A DNA stretch of 64,000 nt, from positions 1,922,001-1,986,000 of the forward strand of contig NZ_CP041356.1 in assembly GCF_006965445.1 (NCBI RefSeq). The letters are read 5' to 3'. Origin of the DNA: Lactococcus protaetiae. Its GTDB lineage: Bacteria; Bacillota; Bacilli; Lactobacillales; Streptococcaceae. The notes under the pieces are model-generated. The model ran no database searches. It was not told where the DNA came from and saw only the letters and a program-made list of their open reading frames with translations. The position numbers and the translations under genes are program-made. Shown in pieces: positions 18,473-27,950 of this stretch (its first letter is position 1; every line of letters begins with the position of its first letter).

Positions 18473-18849
18473 TATCAAAGCAAGTGCGTGCTATCTCCGC
18501 CTTACGGCTACGCTGTCGATGCTCGCTACACCACCAAAGTGGCTAGTCGCAATCGCAATACCTCTACCTCTTAGATAGGAGATAAAGCAGCACTAAGCCT
18601 TGAATTTCGTTCGACTGCCATAGGGCGTTGGCGCTTTTAGCACCTAAGCTTCTTGGACAAGGTGACCTCATATCGAAGATGTTAAGCAGACTGTTGCAGC
18701 TTTAGCTGCGTACAGGTCGCTTAGTTGTTACACCTAGAGGTTGTACCTTAAATTCAGTGGTGAATCGCCCTTTTATCAGTCGCTTCAGCGACTAGAGAAA
18801 ATGGACAAATGTTTTATGAAACTCCCACTGAATAAGTCTTGACTTCATT
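18473..18849 (+). repeat. mosaic intergenic repeat, copy 3, inside the dlt operon
   Basis: It runs from TATCAAAGCAAGTGCGTGC to GTCTTGACTTCATT and fills the dltC-dltB gap. It contains the nested TCAGTCGCTTCAGCGACTAGA hairpin module between TTCAGTGG and CCACTGAA. Its end lies about five bases past the dltB stop. Confidence 0.92.
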
Positions 18850-18854
18850 TAGAA

Positions 18855-20078
18855 TTAAAAATTAGGTAGTGGATTAAATGGATTGAGATAATGCATGAGA
18901 ATGTAATTTGGAATTCCTGAAAAAATCAAAAAACCGATAAATACAAGATTAAATGTGATAAAAATGCTAATTGCCCTTGTCCATCTGGTGTTTGGAATTA
19001 CCCAGTTGCGACGTTTTTTCAAACGATTCCATGCATCATACAGAATCATTAGAAACGCATGATATAGTCCATAAAGCACATAATACCATGTCAGACCATG
19101 CCAAAATCCCATAAGCAACATATTCGTTAGGTAACCGATATTAGAAATGGTTACCATGTTTTTTGACCATTTTTTTACCATGAATGTTTTCACTAAACGC
19201 ATAAACACAAAATCTCTAAACCAAAAACTTAAAGTCATGTGCCATCGTTGCCAAAACTCATGGATATTCTTGGCTAAAAAGGGTTTATTAAAGTTATGAG
19301 GAAGGTCATATCCCATCAAATTACTTACACCAATCGCAAATAGAGAATAACCAGCAAAGTCGAAAAAGAGATAAAGACCATAGGCATACATGGACTGAGT
19401 AATTGTCCAAAAATTAGGATGAAGTGTTGCTGCGATTGCTATTCCATGAAGCCAATATTGGTCAATGAGATACCCAATGATAAATTTATAGAGAAATCCC
19501 TGAAAAATTCGGAAAATTCCCTGATTTAGTAGTTCTAGATATTTTTGAGAAACGGGTGCTTTCAGTTCTTTGCTAAATCTTCTAAATCGGTCAATTGGTC
19601 CTGATGAAATTGTTGGATAAAAATAGAAAAAGTATAGGAAATCTTTGAGTGGAACCGACTTTATCAATCCATCACGGATTTCCATAATCATTGCGACACT
19701 TTTAAAAGTAATATAAGATATTCCTAAGAAACCAATAATTGATGCTGGATGATTGGGAGATATGAGCGGAGTTGCTTTAACAACAACAAGAGGAGAAATA
19801 GCCAAAATAATCGCTAGATAAAAAATAGTGGTCCAATTCTTTTGTTGTTTAATCCGATAGTATTCATAGCCCTTGATAAGTAGGGTTTGAAAAATTCCAA
19901 AGCCAATCAACGCCAAGAAAGTGGTGCTTCCTGAAAAAGTTAACCAAAGAAAACCAAGAGTAAATACGAACTGATACCACATCATTTTTTTGCCAAAAAT
20001 TTGGGCAATAACAAGCGGTGACAAAGCTACACTAAGAATTACAAAATAAAAGGGAGTTGAATATGGTTGCACGTTCAC
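18855..20078 (-). CDS. dltB: MBOAT O-acyltransferase DltB
   Basis: The 407-residue polytopic MBOAT protein has the family core NIHEFWQRWHMTLSFWFRDFVF near residue 270, and the active-site histidine in FWHGLTWYYVLYGLYHA near 320. It moves D-alanine from DltC across the membrane towards DltD and teichoic acid. It starts inside the dltA stop (ATGA, 4-nt overlap), which shows tight coupling to dltA. Downstream, repeat copy 3 separates it from dltC. Confidence 0.95.
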   Translation of the reverse strand: MNVQPYSTPFYFVILSVALSPLVIAQIFGKKMMWYQFVFTLGFLWLTFSGSTTFLALIGFGIFQTLLIKGYEYYRIKQQKNWTTIFYLAIILAISPLVVVKATPLISPNHPASIIGFLGISYITFKSVAMIMEIRDGLIKSVPLKDFLYFFYFYPTISSGPIDRFRRFSKELKAPVSQKYLELLNQGIFRIFQGFLYKFIIGYLIDQYWLHGIAIAATLHPNFWTITQSMYAYGLYLFFDFAGYSLFAIGVSNLMGYDLPHNFNKPFLAKNIHEFWQRWHMTLSFWFRDFVFMRLVKTFMVKKWSKNMVTISNIGYLTNMLLMGFWHGLTWYYVLYGLYHAFLMILYDAWNRLKKRRNWVIPNTRWTRAISIFITFNLVFIGFLIFSGIPNYILMHYLNPFNPLPNF

Positions 20079-21604
20079 TCTCCTGACATTTTAAGAGCAA
20101 GCGCCTTTCGGTCAACTTTTCCATTTTGATTAAGGGGGAATTCTTCCAAATAGATAAATTGTGTTGGCATCATATAATCCATAATTGTTTTGGACAATTC
20201 TGCTCTGAGCTGTTTTGTAAATGCACGCATTGCTGATTTATCAACTAGATGAGATAGACGTTGATTCATTTTTACAAAAGCAACAAGCGCTGTAACTTTA
20301 TGCTGTGTATTAAATTTTGGTAAAACAATTGCTTTCTCAATTTGTTCTATTTCTTGCATATTTGCTTCAATGTCTTGGAGTTCAATTCGAAAACCATTGA
20401 ATTTAACCTGAAAATCTATTCGTCCTTGATAATATAACATTCCGTCAGCACTGACAGAACCTGCATCCCCTGTATGATAGGCTTTTTCCCCATCAATGGT
20501 AAAAAAACTTTGAGCAGTTTTTTCTGGATTTTCATAATAACCTTTTGCAACGGAATCACCAATAATAATGATTTCTCCACCTATTATTCTTACTTCTACA
20601 CCAGGTTTTGCATAACCGATAGGCAAACGTGCGTGATTTTTCAGTAATTCTTGAGTAATCTTTACTGACGAAATAGCTCCAGTTGCTTCTGTAGGTCCGT
20701 AAGTATTAAAAATGCTCGCTGACGGAAAAGCTGTCAGTAATTTTTCTGCCGTTTTTACTGTCAGTTCCTCACCACAAAAAATAAATTGTTGTAAATGAGG
20801 AAGATTTTTCTCTATAAATGAAGAATCAAGCAGGCAAATATCGACAAATGATGGAGTTGAGATCCATGTATTGATTACAGTTGAATTCAATCGTTCAAAG
20901 AGAAGTTTGAAATTTGTTGTTTCTTTTCTTGATAAAGAAACCAAGTTTCCTCCTGTAGTCAGACTTGGATAGATACTAAAAATGGATAAGTCGAAGCTAT
21001 ATAAAGCTTGAGATAAAATTTGATTATTTATAATATGTAAAAAATCATGATTCATCCAGTTTGTAAAACTAACAAGATTATCATGGCTGACTTCAACCCC
21101 TTTGGGAATCCCTGTCGTACCTGAAGTGTAGATAATATATGCACTATCATCGCCTGATATCGCATCATCTAAATTGATTGCTGGAAATTTTTTACTGACA
21201 GAAAGTTGTTCAATGCTGTCAGTGCTGATAGAAATTCTGTCAGCAAAAAGTTTCTTAAAATCTTCTGACAGCTCCGTCGTTGTGATTACCATTGTGACTT
21301 TTGATGCTGACCAAATCATTTCAGTTCGTTCAAAAGGCGTATGCGCATCTACTGGAATATAGGCATGACCTGTCAAATTTGCTGCCAGCATTGAAGTTAA
21401 TGTTATAAAATCATTTTTACCAAAAATCAAAATCGGACACATCTGCTCTTCCTCATTTGCAGGTCGCTTTTGTTTAATTTTATCTGCAATTAATGACATC
21501 ATATAAATCAATTCACGGTAAGTATATGAGCGTTCAGCTTCAGAGAAAGCTACCTTGTCAGGAAATTCCTGAGCAATTTTTAAAATACGTTCTAATAATT
21601 TCAT
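20075..21604 (-). CDS. dltA: D-alanine--D-alanyl carrier protein ligase
   Basis: The 509-residue adenylate-forming enzyme activates D-alanine and loads DltC. Motifs are IIYTSGTTGIPKGVEVSH (near 155), NTYGPTEATGA (near 295), YHTGD (near 385) and the C-terminal NGKVDRKAL with the catalytic Lys. Several CTGTCAG/CTGACAG words lie inside the gene (20443-20457, 20731, 20760, 21195, 21216-21231, 21237, 21265), coding for short Ser/Asp-rich stretches such as GSVSADG and ISISTDS. DltX precedes it by eleven bases. Confidence 0.96.
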   Translation of the reverse strand: MKLLERILKIAQEFPDKVAFSEAERSYTYRELIYMMSLIADKIKQKRPANEEEQMCPILIFGKNDFITLTSMLAANLTGHAYIPVDAHTPFERTEMIWSASKVTMVITTTELSEDFKKLFADRISISTDSIEQLSVSKKFPAINLDDAISGDDSAYIIYTSGTTGIPKGVEVSHDNLVSFTNWMNHDFLHIINNQILSQALYSFDLSIFSIYPSLTTGGNLVSLSRKETTNFKLLFERLNSTVINTWISTPSFVDICLLDSSFIEKNLPHLQQFIFCGEELTVKTAEKLLTAFPSASIFNTYGPTEATGAISSVKITQELLKNHARLPIGYAKPGVEVRIIGGEIIIIGDSVAKGYYENPEKTAQSFFTIDGEKAYHTGDAGSVSADGMLYYQGRIDFQVKFNGFRIELQDIEANMQEIEQIEKAIVLPKFNTQHKVTALVAFVKMNQRLSHLVDKSAMRAFTKQLRAELSKTIMDYMMPTQFIYLEEFPLNQNGKVDRKALALKMSGE

Positions 21605-21615
21605 TCATCTCTCCT

Positions 21616-21744
21616 CTAAAACTCATCATAAATAAAATGTACTCCTCCCGTATGGCTATACGAGTACAGATAAAGCAGTATGATGATTATAATAAAATAA
21701 AATATTGTCTTGCTAAAAAATACAACTATTTCTTTTTTATTCAT
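21616..21744 (-). CDS. dltX: DltX small membrane protein
   Basis: This 42-codon gene has one membrane helix (about residues 7-28) and the C-terminal FIYDEF, matching the conserved FIYNEF-type ending of DltX. DltX peptides sit first in dlt operons and are required for D-alanylation in other firmicutes. A strong AAAAGGAGGTGGAGG precedes the ATG at 21744. The stop is 11 bases before dltA. Confidence 0.88.
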   Translation of the reverse strand: MNKKEIVVFFSKTIFYFIIIIILLYLYSYSHTGGVHFIYDEF

Positions 21745-21853
21745 CCTCCACCTCCTTTTACAATCAAATAAAGTTTATTTAATCATATTTAGATAAACGA
21801 ATAGATAAATTTCACTTTATTGAATACATTTTATCATCCTGACAGAGAACCAA

Positions 21854-21869
21854 ACTTACATTTATGTAA
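21854..21869. promoter_or_regulatory. inverted repeat upstream of dltX
   Basis: CTTACAT-TT-ATGTAAG has perfect 7-bp arms and lies about 110 bp before dltX in the presumed promoter region. Function is unknown; a regulator site is the simplest reading. Confidence 0.45.
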
Positions 21870-21905
21870 GAAAAATGTAGTATATACCAAAAAGTATACA
21901 AAATA

Positions 21906-21932
21906 AAAGTAGCTTCTATGGAAAGCTACTTT
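21906..21932 (-). terminator. second hairpin downstream of rplL
   Basis: AAAGTAGCTT and AAGCTACTTT pair, followed by a T-rich stretch on the minus strand. It is a back-up terminator after the one at 21947. Confidence 0.7.
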
Positions 21933-21946
21933 ATTATTTATTAATC

Positions 21947-21972
21947 AAAAAAAGCCCTTAACAGGCTTTTTA
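21947..21972 (-). terminator. rplJL terminator
   Basis: AAAAAGCC and GGCTTTTT pair around CTTAACA (21949-21971), directly after the rplL stop. Confidence 0.85.
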
Positions 21973-21987
21973 TCATACTCATAATGA

Positions 21988-22353
21988 TTATTTAAGGTTA
22001 ACTGAAGCACCAGCTGCTTCAAGTTTTTCTTTGATTTCGTTAGCTTCTGCTTCAGAAACACCTTCTTTAACAAGCGCAGGCGCACCGTCAACAAGTTCTT
22101 TAGCTTCTTTAAGACCAAGACCTGTGATACCACGAACTTCTTTGATAACTGCAACTTTCTTATCGCCTGCTCCAGTCAATTCAACGTCAAATGAATCTTT
22201 AGTAGCTGCTGCTTCACCAGCACCTGCTACTGCTGCTACAGGAGCTGCTGCAGTTACGTCAAATTTTTCTTCAATTGCTTTTACGAGTTCTGAAAGTTCA
22301 AGGATTGTAGCTGTTTCAAGTTCAGCAACGATGTTTTCAATGTTCAATGCCAT
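21988..22353 (-). CDS. rplL: 50S ribosomal protein L7/L12
   Basis: The 121-residue stalk protein has an N-terminal dimerisation helix ([20 protein letters not shown]), an Ala-rich hinge near 35-50 ([16 protein letters not shown]) and the C-terminal factor-binding domain ([25 protein letters not shown]). It is downstream of rplJ, and L10 control of the leader governs both. Codon use is strongly biased, as expected for a highly expressed gene. Confidence 0.98.
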   Translation of the reverse strand: MALNIENIVAELETATILELSELVKAIEEKFDVTAAAPVAAVAGAGEAAATKDSFDVELTGAGDKKVAVIKEVRGITGLGLKEAKELVDGAPALVKEGVSEAEANEIKEKLEAAGASVNLK

Positions 22354-22434
22354 TTTAATATTCTCCTATTAATTTTTTATTTTGTTGCGTAAATCCGCCG
22401 ATTGTTTGTTGCTCAAGCAACAAGTAACCTGTCA

Positions 22435-22950
22435 TTAAGCTGCCGACTCTTCTTTTTCTGCAACTGCTTTGACTGCAAGAGCCACGTTGCGAACTGGTGC
22501 TTGAAGCACTGAGAGAAGCATTGAAAGAAGACCTTCGCGACTTGGAAGAGACGCAATAGCTTGAATTTCTTCTTTTGAAGAAACTTTACCTTCAATTACA
22601 CCAGCTTTGATTTCAAGATTTTCAGCTTCTTTTGCGAAGTCAGCCAAAACTTTTGCAGGTGCTACAACATCTTCGTTAGAAAATGCTACTGCTGATGGAC
22701 CTGAGAAAGCTTCTGATAAACCTTCAAGACCAGCTTTTTCAGCTGCACGACGCAAGATTGAGTTTTTAACCACTTTGAATTCAACGCCAGCTTCACGGAG
22801 TTGTTTACGAAGTTGAGTATCTTGATCAACTGTCAAACCACGTGAATCTGCAACAACGATAGATGCTGCATCAGCCATTTTCTTTGTGTAAACATCAACC
22901 AATTCTGCTTTTTTAGCAATTGTTGCTTCATTTACTTTGTAATCGCTCAT
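22435..22950 (-). CDS. rplJ: 50S ribosomal protein L10
   Basis: The 171-residue L10 anchors the L7/L12 stalk on the large subunit. The start at 22950 ([14 protein letters not shown]) follows TGGAGGTAAAAAA; the open frame continues into the leader but that part is not coding. [25 protein letters not shown] and [13 protein letters not shown] are typical L10 segments. It is co-transcribed with rplL. Confidence 0.97.
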   Translation of the reverse strand: MSDYKVNEATIAKKAELVDVYTKKMADAASIVVADSRGLTVDQDTQLRKQLREAGVEFKVVKNSILRRAAEKAGLEGLSEAFSGPSAVAFSNEDVVAPAKVLADFAKEAENLEIKAGVIEGKVSSKEEIQAIASLPSREGLLSMLLSVLQAPVRNVALAVKAVAEKEESAA

Positions 22951-22964
22951 TTTTTTACCTCCAT

Positions 22965-23115
22965 ATTTTATTGTCGGGCATAAAAAAACTATGCCGACCA
23001 TAGACATAGAGAGTTCAATTATCATTTTTTACTGTGATATTTGTCCTCGGTAGGAATATTATGACATACGTCCCTACTGTCTTCGGTCAGTTCTTTTAGA
23101 ACCTTTAACAGTATA
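22965..23115 (-). promoter_or_regulatory. ribosomal protein L10 leader
   Basis: The untranslated region before rplJ holds GTCGGCATAGTTTTTTTATGC and AGGACAAATATCACAG-type paired segments, together with GACCGAAGACAGTAGGGA. This is the usual position and shape of the L10-L12 autoregulatory mRNA leader. Exact ends are approximate. Confidence 0.7.
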
Positions 23116-23173
23116 ACAAAGTTTTCATAGATTTGCAAGAGAAAATTTAAGAAATTTTATTTCTTAAATTTAT

Positions 23174-23365
23174 TCATGCAATACTTTTTTCCTTTTTGAA
23201 GAAATGTAAATTTTTTATTTTACTTATTTCTTGCTCCTGCTTTTTTGTTTTTTTTATCTCTTTTTCATCAAGTTTTACGGAAATCCATAGGACTAATTCA
23301 TACAACAGTGCAAAAATTACCCCAATTCCTACAATCGGTAAAATATCTTTTATCCAAGCTATCAT
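23174..23365 (-). CDS. small single-pass membrane protein, function unknown
   Basis: The 63-residue protein has one hydrophobic segment (about 8-31, PIVGIGVIFALLYELVLWISV) and a very lysine-rich tail (EKEIKKTKKQEQEISKIKN). I recognise no family. It begins six bases after the hdiR stop and is probably in the same transcript, which could make it a stress-induced gene under HdiR. It could equally be read-through from that promoter without functional link. Confidence 0.5.
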   Translation of the reverse strand: MIAWIKDILPIVGIGVIFALLYELVLWISVKLDEKEIKKTKKQEQEISKIKNLHFFKKEKSIA

Positions 23366-23371
23366 TTACTC

Positions 23372-24125
23372 TTAGTCCTCAATCTGTGCTTCTTCAATTT
23401 CTTCAAAATGATCTACAACTGGCCCAATAATACGAAAATTATCTTCCTGTCCTAGATAAAAATCTTTATATTGTGGTTCTGGATTGAGTGAATGAATTCT
23501 AAAGCAATCTTTTTCTTCAAAAACCTGTTTAATGTAAAGCTGCTCTTCTCCCAAATCCCTTCGGCGATTGCATAGATATCACCGCTACGACCAAAACCAG
23601 TATGTAAAAATGTTGCGATAGAGAAATTAGGAAACTCAGGTTCCATAGATTCTCCTTTAACTCGTGCAGCACCATCATAACGAGAAAGGGCATAGTGGTA
23701 TAAGCCTTATAGTATCCTCCAGTGTTGCTGACAGAGTTTCCCAATCCTGCTGACAACTCTTCATCTTCGACTATGGCATAATAAAGTGAATTCCGAGAAT
23801 AAGTTTGTAACTCAATAATATTTGATTTATTTTGCTCAATCAAAAAGTCAGTAAAATTAATGACAGATTCCTGTTGTTCCTCTGTCAGCAAACGATAATT
23901 TTCTAATAGCTGTTTTTCGGTAGAATAATCAGTTTTTTTGATGAGTTCTTCAATGGATAACCCATAAATTTCTGACAATTTTTCCAACAATTCCAGTGTT
24001 GGATTGCTCTCTTTTTGTTCCCAAAGGACATAGGCACTTTGTTTCATACCAAGTTGTTCAGCAAGCTGGCTCTGAGTGAGCTTTGCATTTATTCGAAGTT
24101 GTTTAAGATTTTTCCCAAAGTTCAT
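23372..24125 (-). CDS. hdiR: HdiR-like XRE/S24 self-cleaving repressor, two one-base frameshifts
   Basis: The N-terminal XRE helix-turn-helix (residues 1-62; LKQLRINAKLTQSQLAEQLG) is followed by a LexA-type S24 domain. An Ala-Gly pair in SAGLGN is a candidate autocleavage site, VKGESMEP carries the catalytic Ser and the later EEQLYIKQVF the Lys. The frame breaks twice, at GGG 23688-23690 and CCC 23557-23559; adding one base at each gives a continuous 251-residue protein, matching the size I recall for lactococcal HdiR, a heat- and DNA-damage-inducible regulator. Both losses fall in short G/C runs, as elsewhere in the window. Confidence 0.82.
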
Positions 24126-24139
24126 TACTCAGCTCCTTT

Positions 24140-24156
24140 TATCAGTTTTTCTTATA
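24140..24156. promoter_or_regulatory. putative HdiR operator 1
   Basis: TATCAGTTTTTCTTATA overlaps the -10 of the hdiR promoter and matches the element at 24192-24208 in 15 of 17 positions. Confidence 0.55.
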
Positions 24157-24184
24157 TTATATTCTAATATTTCTACTTTGTCAA
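24156..24184 (-). promoter_or_regulatory. hdiR promoter
   Basis: TTGACA (24184-24179), a 17-nt spacer and TATAAT (24161-24156) on the minus strand: a consensus housekeeping promoter, as expected of a gene held down by its own repressor. Confidence 0.8.
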
Positions 24185-24191
24185 TATAAAA

Positions 24192-24208
24192 TATCAGTTT
24201 TTCTGATA
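24192..24208. promoter_or_regulatory. putative HdiR operator 2
   Basis: TATCAGTTTTTCTGATA has perfect 6-bp arms (TATCAG/CTGATA) and lies just upstream of the hdiR -35. Confidence 0.6.
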
Positions 24209-24213
24209 AAAAA

Positions 24214-24237
24214 ATTTCTGTCAGTACTGACAGAAAT
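24214..24237 (-). terminator. ABC exporter operon terminator (iterated palindrome)
   Basis: ATTTCTGTCAGTACTGACAG with mirrored ends forms a 24-bp palindrome, followed by a T-run on the minus strand. It is three bases past the stop at 24240. Confidence 0.85.
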
Positions 24238-24239
24238 CA

Positions 24240-26027
24240 TTAAAGTTCATTTTGTAAGGTTTGAATCCGGTACATATCTGCATAATAACCATTTTGCTCA
24301 AGAAGTTCATCATGATTGCCACGTTCAATGATTTCTCCTTTATCAAGTACAAGAATCTGGTTGGCATCTTTAATCGTTGATAACCGGTGAGCAATCGCCA
24401 TTGTTGTACGGTTTTGACGCATATTGGTCAGTCCTGCCTGAATCAGTGCTTCTGTTTCTGTATCAATATTTGCCGTTGCTTCATCTAGGAGAAGAATTTT
24501 AGGATTTCTGACAATCGTTCTAGCAAAATTAATCAACTGTCGTTCACCTGCTGAAAAAGCTGCCCCACCTTCAATGACACGCGTATCATAGCCGTTTTCT
24601 AATTGTTGAATGAATCGGTCAGCTTGTACAAATTTTGCAGCCTCTTTAGCAGCTTTGTCAGTAATGACAGGGTTCATCATTTTAATATTGTCAGTAACTG
24701 ATGCAACAAACATGAACGAATCTTGCAAAACTAGACCTAATTTCTCTCTTAATTCTTCTTTCGAATAGCTGCGAATATCTCGGTCATCAATCAAAACTTG
24801 TCCTTCTGAAAATTCATAAAAACGCATAAAAACGTTGATAATACTTGATTTTCCAGAGCCCGTATGTCCGACAAAAGCCACAGTTTCCCCAGGATTTACA
24901 ACAAATGAAATGTGTTTAAGCACTTGATGCTCTCCATCATAAGAAAAACTTACATCTCGAAATTCAATTTTTCCTTGTGTAATCGTTGGTAAATTGATAC
25001 CAGAACTGTCAGTAGCCTGTTTCGGTACAAATTCTGTTTCTTCCATGATAGATTTGATTCGACTTGAGGCCACTAAACCATTTGAAAAATTTGATAAAGA
25101 ATCCATCAGCCCAGAAATCGGATTAAAATAAATCTGCACATTGCTGATAAAAGCATAGACCAAGCCAGCTGCGACAACGGTATGCATGCTTCTATCAGAA
25201 TACATAACCAAAACGACAATAATCGATATTGCCATCAAGAAATTAACTAATGGACTGAGTAACATTCCATTAATTTGAATGACTCGTCGTCTGAAACCAT
25301 AGTATTCATCGTTTGTTTCTTCAAATTCCTTGCCCAATCGAGACTCCTGACGAAACTGTTGAATAATACGCATCCCAGAAATGTACTCATTTAACTTTGT
25401 ATTTAATTCCGATCGTTTTGCCAACATTGCGCGATAAACACGTGTACTAACACGCTGATAAAGCATCACTGACAACAACAAAATCGGCAAGAAAATTAGC
25501 ATCACTAAGGCAATTTGATGATCAATCAAAAACAGTGCAATGAAAGCAATGATAATAGACAACACACTTGTTAACGCATTAAACAACATCTGCCAAAAGT
25601 CAAACAAATCCGTATCATTCGTGATTCGCGTAATTAACCATCCTGTTGGTTTTTGGTCAAAGTAGCGCATACCCAAAGTGTGAATTTTTGCATAAACCTT
25701 TTTGCGAATATACTGGTTAACAAAAATCGAGCCATTTTGTAGATAGTTCCATTTGAAGAAAAAAGCAATTGAATTAATAATTGCAAGCACCAAATAAAGC
25801 CCTGCAAAGTAAAAAATAATTTGGTCCGTTGCTCTCATCGGTGTCAAATAAGAATCCATAAAAGCAGAAAGAACGAAAGGCATAATCGAAGCCAATGCCG
25901 TTGTTATCACGCTAAATACAAACGCCCAAACAAAATACCGCTTGAAAGGAAGCAAAAATTTGAAAATAAATTTAAAAACTTGCCAACTCTCACTGACAGA
26001 CATTTTGTCATCACGATTCTCCGTCAT
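24240..26027 (-). CDS. ABC exporter subunit, heterodimeric multidrug type (second subunit)
   Basis: The 595-residue protein has an N-terminal ABC transmembrane type-1 domain of six segments (about 35-330) and a C-terminal nucleotide-binding domain. Walker A is GHTGSGKSS and Walker B ILLLDEATANID with the catalytic Glu present, but the signature is FSAGERQ in place of LSGGQ. This is the reciprocal of its partner, so one ATP site of the pair is degenerate, as in BmrCD and LmrCD. It probably exports drugs or lipids. It overlaps the partner gene by 17 nt. Confidence 0.88.
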   Translation of the reverse strand: MTENRDDKMSVSESWQVFKFIFKFLLPFKRYFVWAFVFSVITTALASIMPFVLSAFMDSYLTPMRATDQIIFYFAGLYLVLAIINSIAFFFKWNYLQNGSIFVNQYIRKKVYAKIHTLGMRYFDQKPTGWLITRITNDTDLFDFWQMLFNALTSVLSIIIAFIALFLIDHQIALVMLIFLPILLLSVMLYQRVSTRVYRAMLAKRSELNTKLNEYISGMRIIQQFRQESRLGKEFEETNDEYYGFRRRVIQINGMLLSPLVNFLMAISIIVVLVMYSDRSMHTVVAAGLVYAFISNVQIYFNPISGLMDSLSNFSNGLVASSRIKSIMEETEFVPKQATDSSGINLPTITQGKIEFRDVSFSYDGEHQVLKHISFVVNPGETVAFVGHTGSGKSSIINVFMRFYEFSEGQVLIDDRDIRSYSKEELREKLGLVLQDSFMFVASVTDNIKMMNPVITDKAAKEAAKFVQADRFIQQLENGYDTRVIEGGAAFSAGERQLINFARTIVRNPKILLLDEATANIDTETEALIQAGLTNMRQNRTTMAIAHRLSTIKDANQILVLDKGEIIERGNHDELLEQNGYYADMYRIQTLQNEL

Positions 26028-27854
26028 TGTTGCCTCCCTTCGTTTTTGTCAGCATACTGACAGATTCATCATCCTCGCTCTGCTTTTCTGTCAGTGAATA
26101 TGGAGAATTTCGACTTTCAAGATGACTCTCGATCTGTTGCATTTGCCACATTTGTGCATACCAACCCTCTGCTTTTATCAGATTTCCATGCAAGCCTCGC
26201 TCAGCAATTTTACCAGCTTCTAAAACCAAAATTTCATCAGCATCCATTACTGACGAAAGCCTGTGACTGACAATCAAAGTCGAACTTTCATGACGAAGTG
26301 CCTTTAAATTAGATAAAATCAACTGTTCAGTCTTTGCATCTACTGCAGATAATGCATCATCTAAGATTAAAATTTTAGGTTGAATCAGTAAAGCACGAGC
26401 AATAGACAAGCGTTGCTTTTGACCACCAGAAAGTGAAACACCACGTTCTCCAACCAACGTATCGTAGCCTGCAGGGAAAGCAACAATATCCTCATGAATT
26501 CCTGCAGCTCTGGCAGCAAGCTCAACCTCTTCTTGAGAAGCCGTCATTCGCGCAAAACGGATATTATCTCTCACTGACATTGAAAACAGGAAATGTTCCT
26601 GCGGCACATAACCAATCGCAGGCAAATATTCATCAAGCTGGTAATCCATAATATCTCGACCAGCAAAATCAATTTCACCTTCATAATGATCAAATTCACG
26701 CATTAATAACTTGATAATCGTCGATTTCCCAGAACCCGTCCGTCCAACCAGACCAAGTACCTTCCCCTTTTTCAAATCAAATTGAACATTCTGTAGATTA
26801 CGCCCTTCATGCTCATTTGGATAAGTAAAATCCTGAACATTAAAAGTCAAATCTCCCGAATCAGGCATCAATAACTTTCCTTCAGAAACTTTTGATTCAG
26901 CCTCTTGAGCCAATAATTTATCCACACGTGAATACGATGCACGCCCCGTTCAATCACATTAAATAACACACCAATTGCAAACATTGGCCAAACCAAGTTA
27001 CCTATATAAGTCATAAATGCAACCAATTGCCCTAAGCTTAATACATGGTGTACCACATAATAACCTCCAAGTGCAATTGTCAAAGTATAAGACACACCAA
27101 CAATTAATGTAATTAAAGGATCATACATCGAATCAATTCGATTGACCTTGACAAAGGCTTCATCAATGTTATCTAATTTTTGCTGGAAGTCCGCCATATC
27201 TTGCGTTTCTTCTCCGAAAGATTTAATCGCTTTCATTCCAGTAATTGACTCTTGTACCTTATCGTTCATCTCAGAAAACGTCTCTTGAGCGTGTTCAAAA
27301 CTCACATGAATTTTATCACCCAAAATCTTTGAAACCAATGCCAAAAAAGGTAAAGGAAGAACAGCAATAATTGTCAAACGCCAATCAATAAACAAAAGCA
27401 TCGCGATAATCGTTGTCCCACCTGTCATCAATGAATCTGCCCACGTTAAAACGCCACGACCAGCTACTTCCTGAATCGCTTGTAAATCATTAGTGGCATG
27501 GGCCATCAAATCCCCTGTACGATTTCGCTGGTAAAAAAGTGTATCCATCCGCAAAAAATGCCGAAAAAGGCGCGCCCGCATAATTTTTTCTAGCTTAAAG
27601 GCCTCGCCCCAAATATTTGTTGACCAAAGATAGCGAAAACCATATTCAAAAGCGGCAGTTGCCAATAAAATTCCAGAAAATTCTAGAACTAAAGTTAAAG
27701 TCAACGTATGCTTCACAATATGGTCGATAATTTCTCCAATTACTAACGGTGGAATAAGATGCGTCATTGACACCATAAAAAGTGCAAATAGACCTACTCC
27801 ATATCCTTTCTTCTCTGATTTAAAAAACCACCAGAGGTCTCTAAAAATTCCCAT
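26011..27854 (-). CDS. ABC exporter subunit, heterodimeric multidrug type (first subunit), one-base frameshift
   Basis: The membrane domain (to GVLFNVIERG) and the nucleotide-binding domain are in different frames. Adding one G at the CCCC at 26944-26947 restores VIERGRASYSRVDKLL and a 614-residue protein. The NBD has Walker A GRTGSGKST and signature LSGGQKQR, but Walker B is ILILDDALSAVD with Asp in place of the catalytic Glu. Its partner has the opposite pattern. A CTGTCAG-type palindrome (26046-26063) occurs near its C-terminal end. No riboregulator or TetR gene is adjacent. Confidence 0.85.
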
Positions 27855-27950
27855 AAAGTTTATTCCAATTTATTTTATAATATTCTAAAGATTAGTATAG
27901 CATAAAAACTCAAAATAAAACAAAAAAGGCTGATAAATCAACCTTTTATC

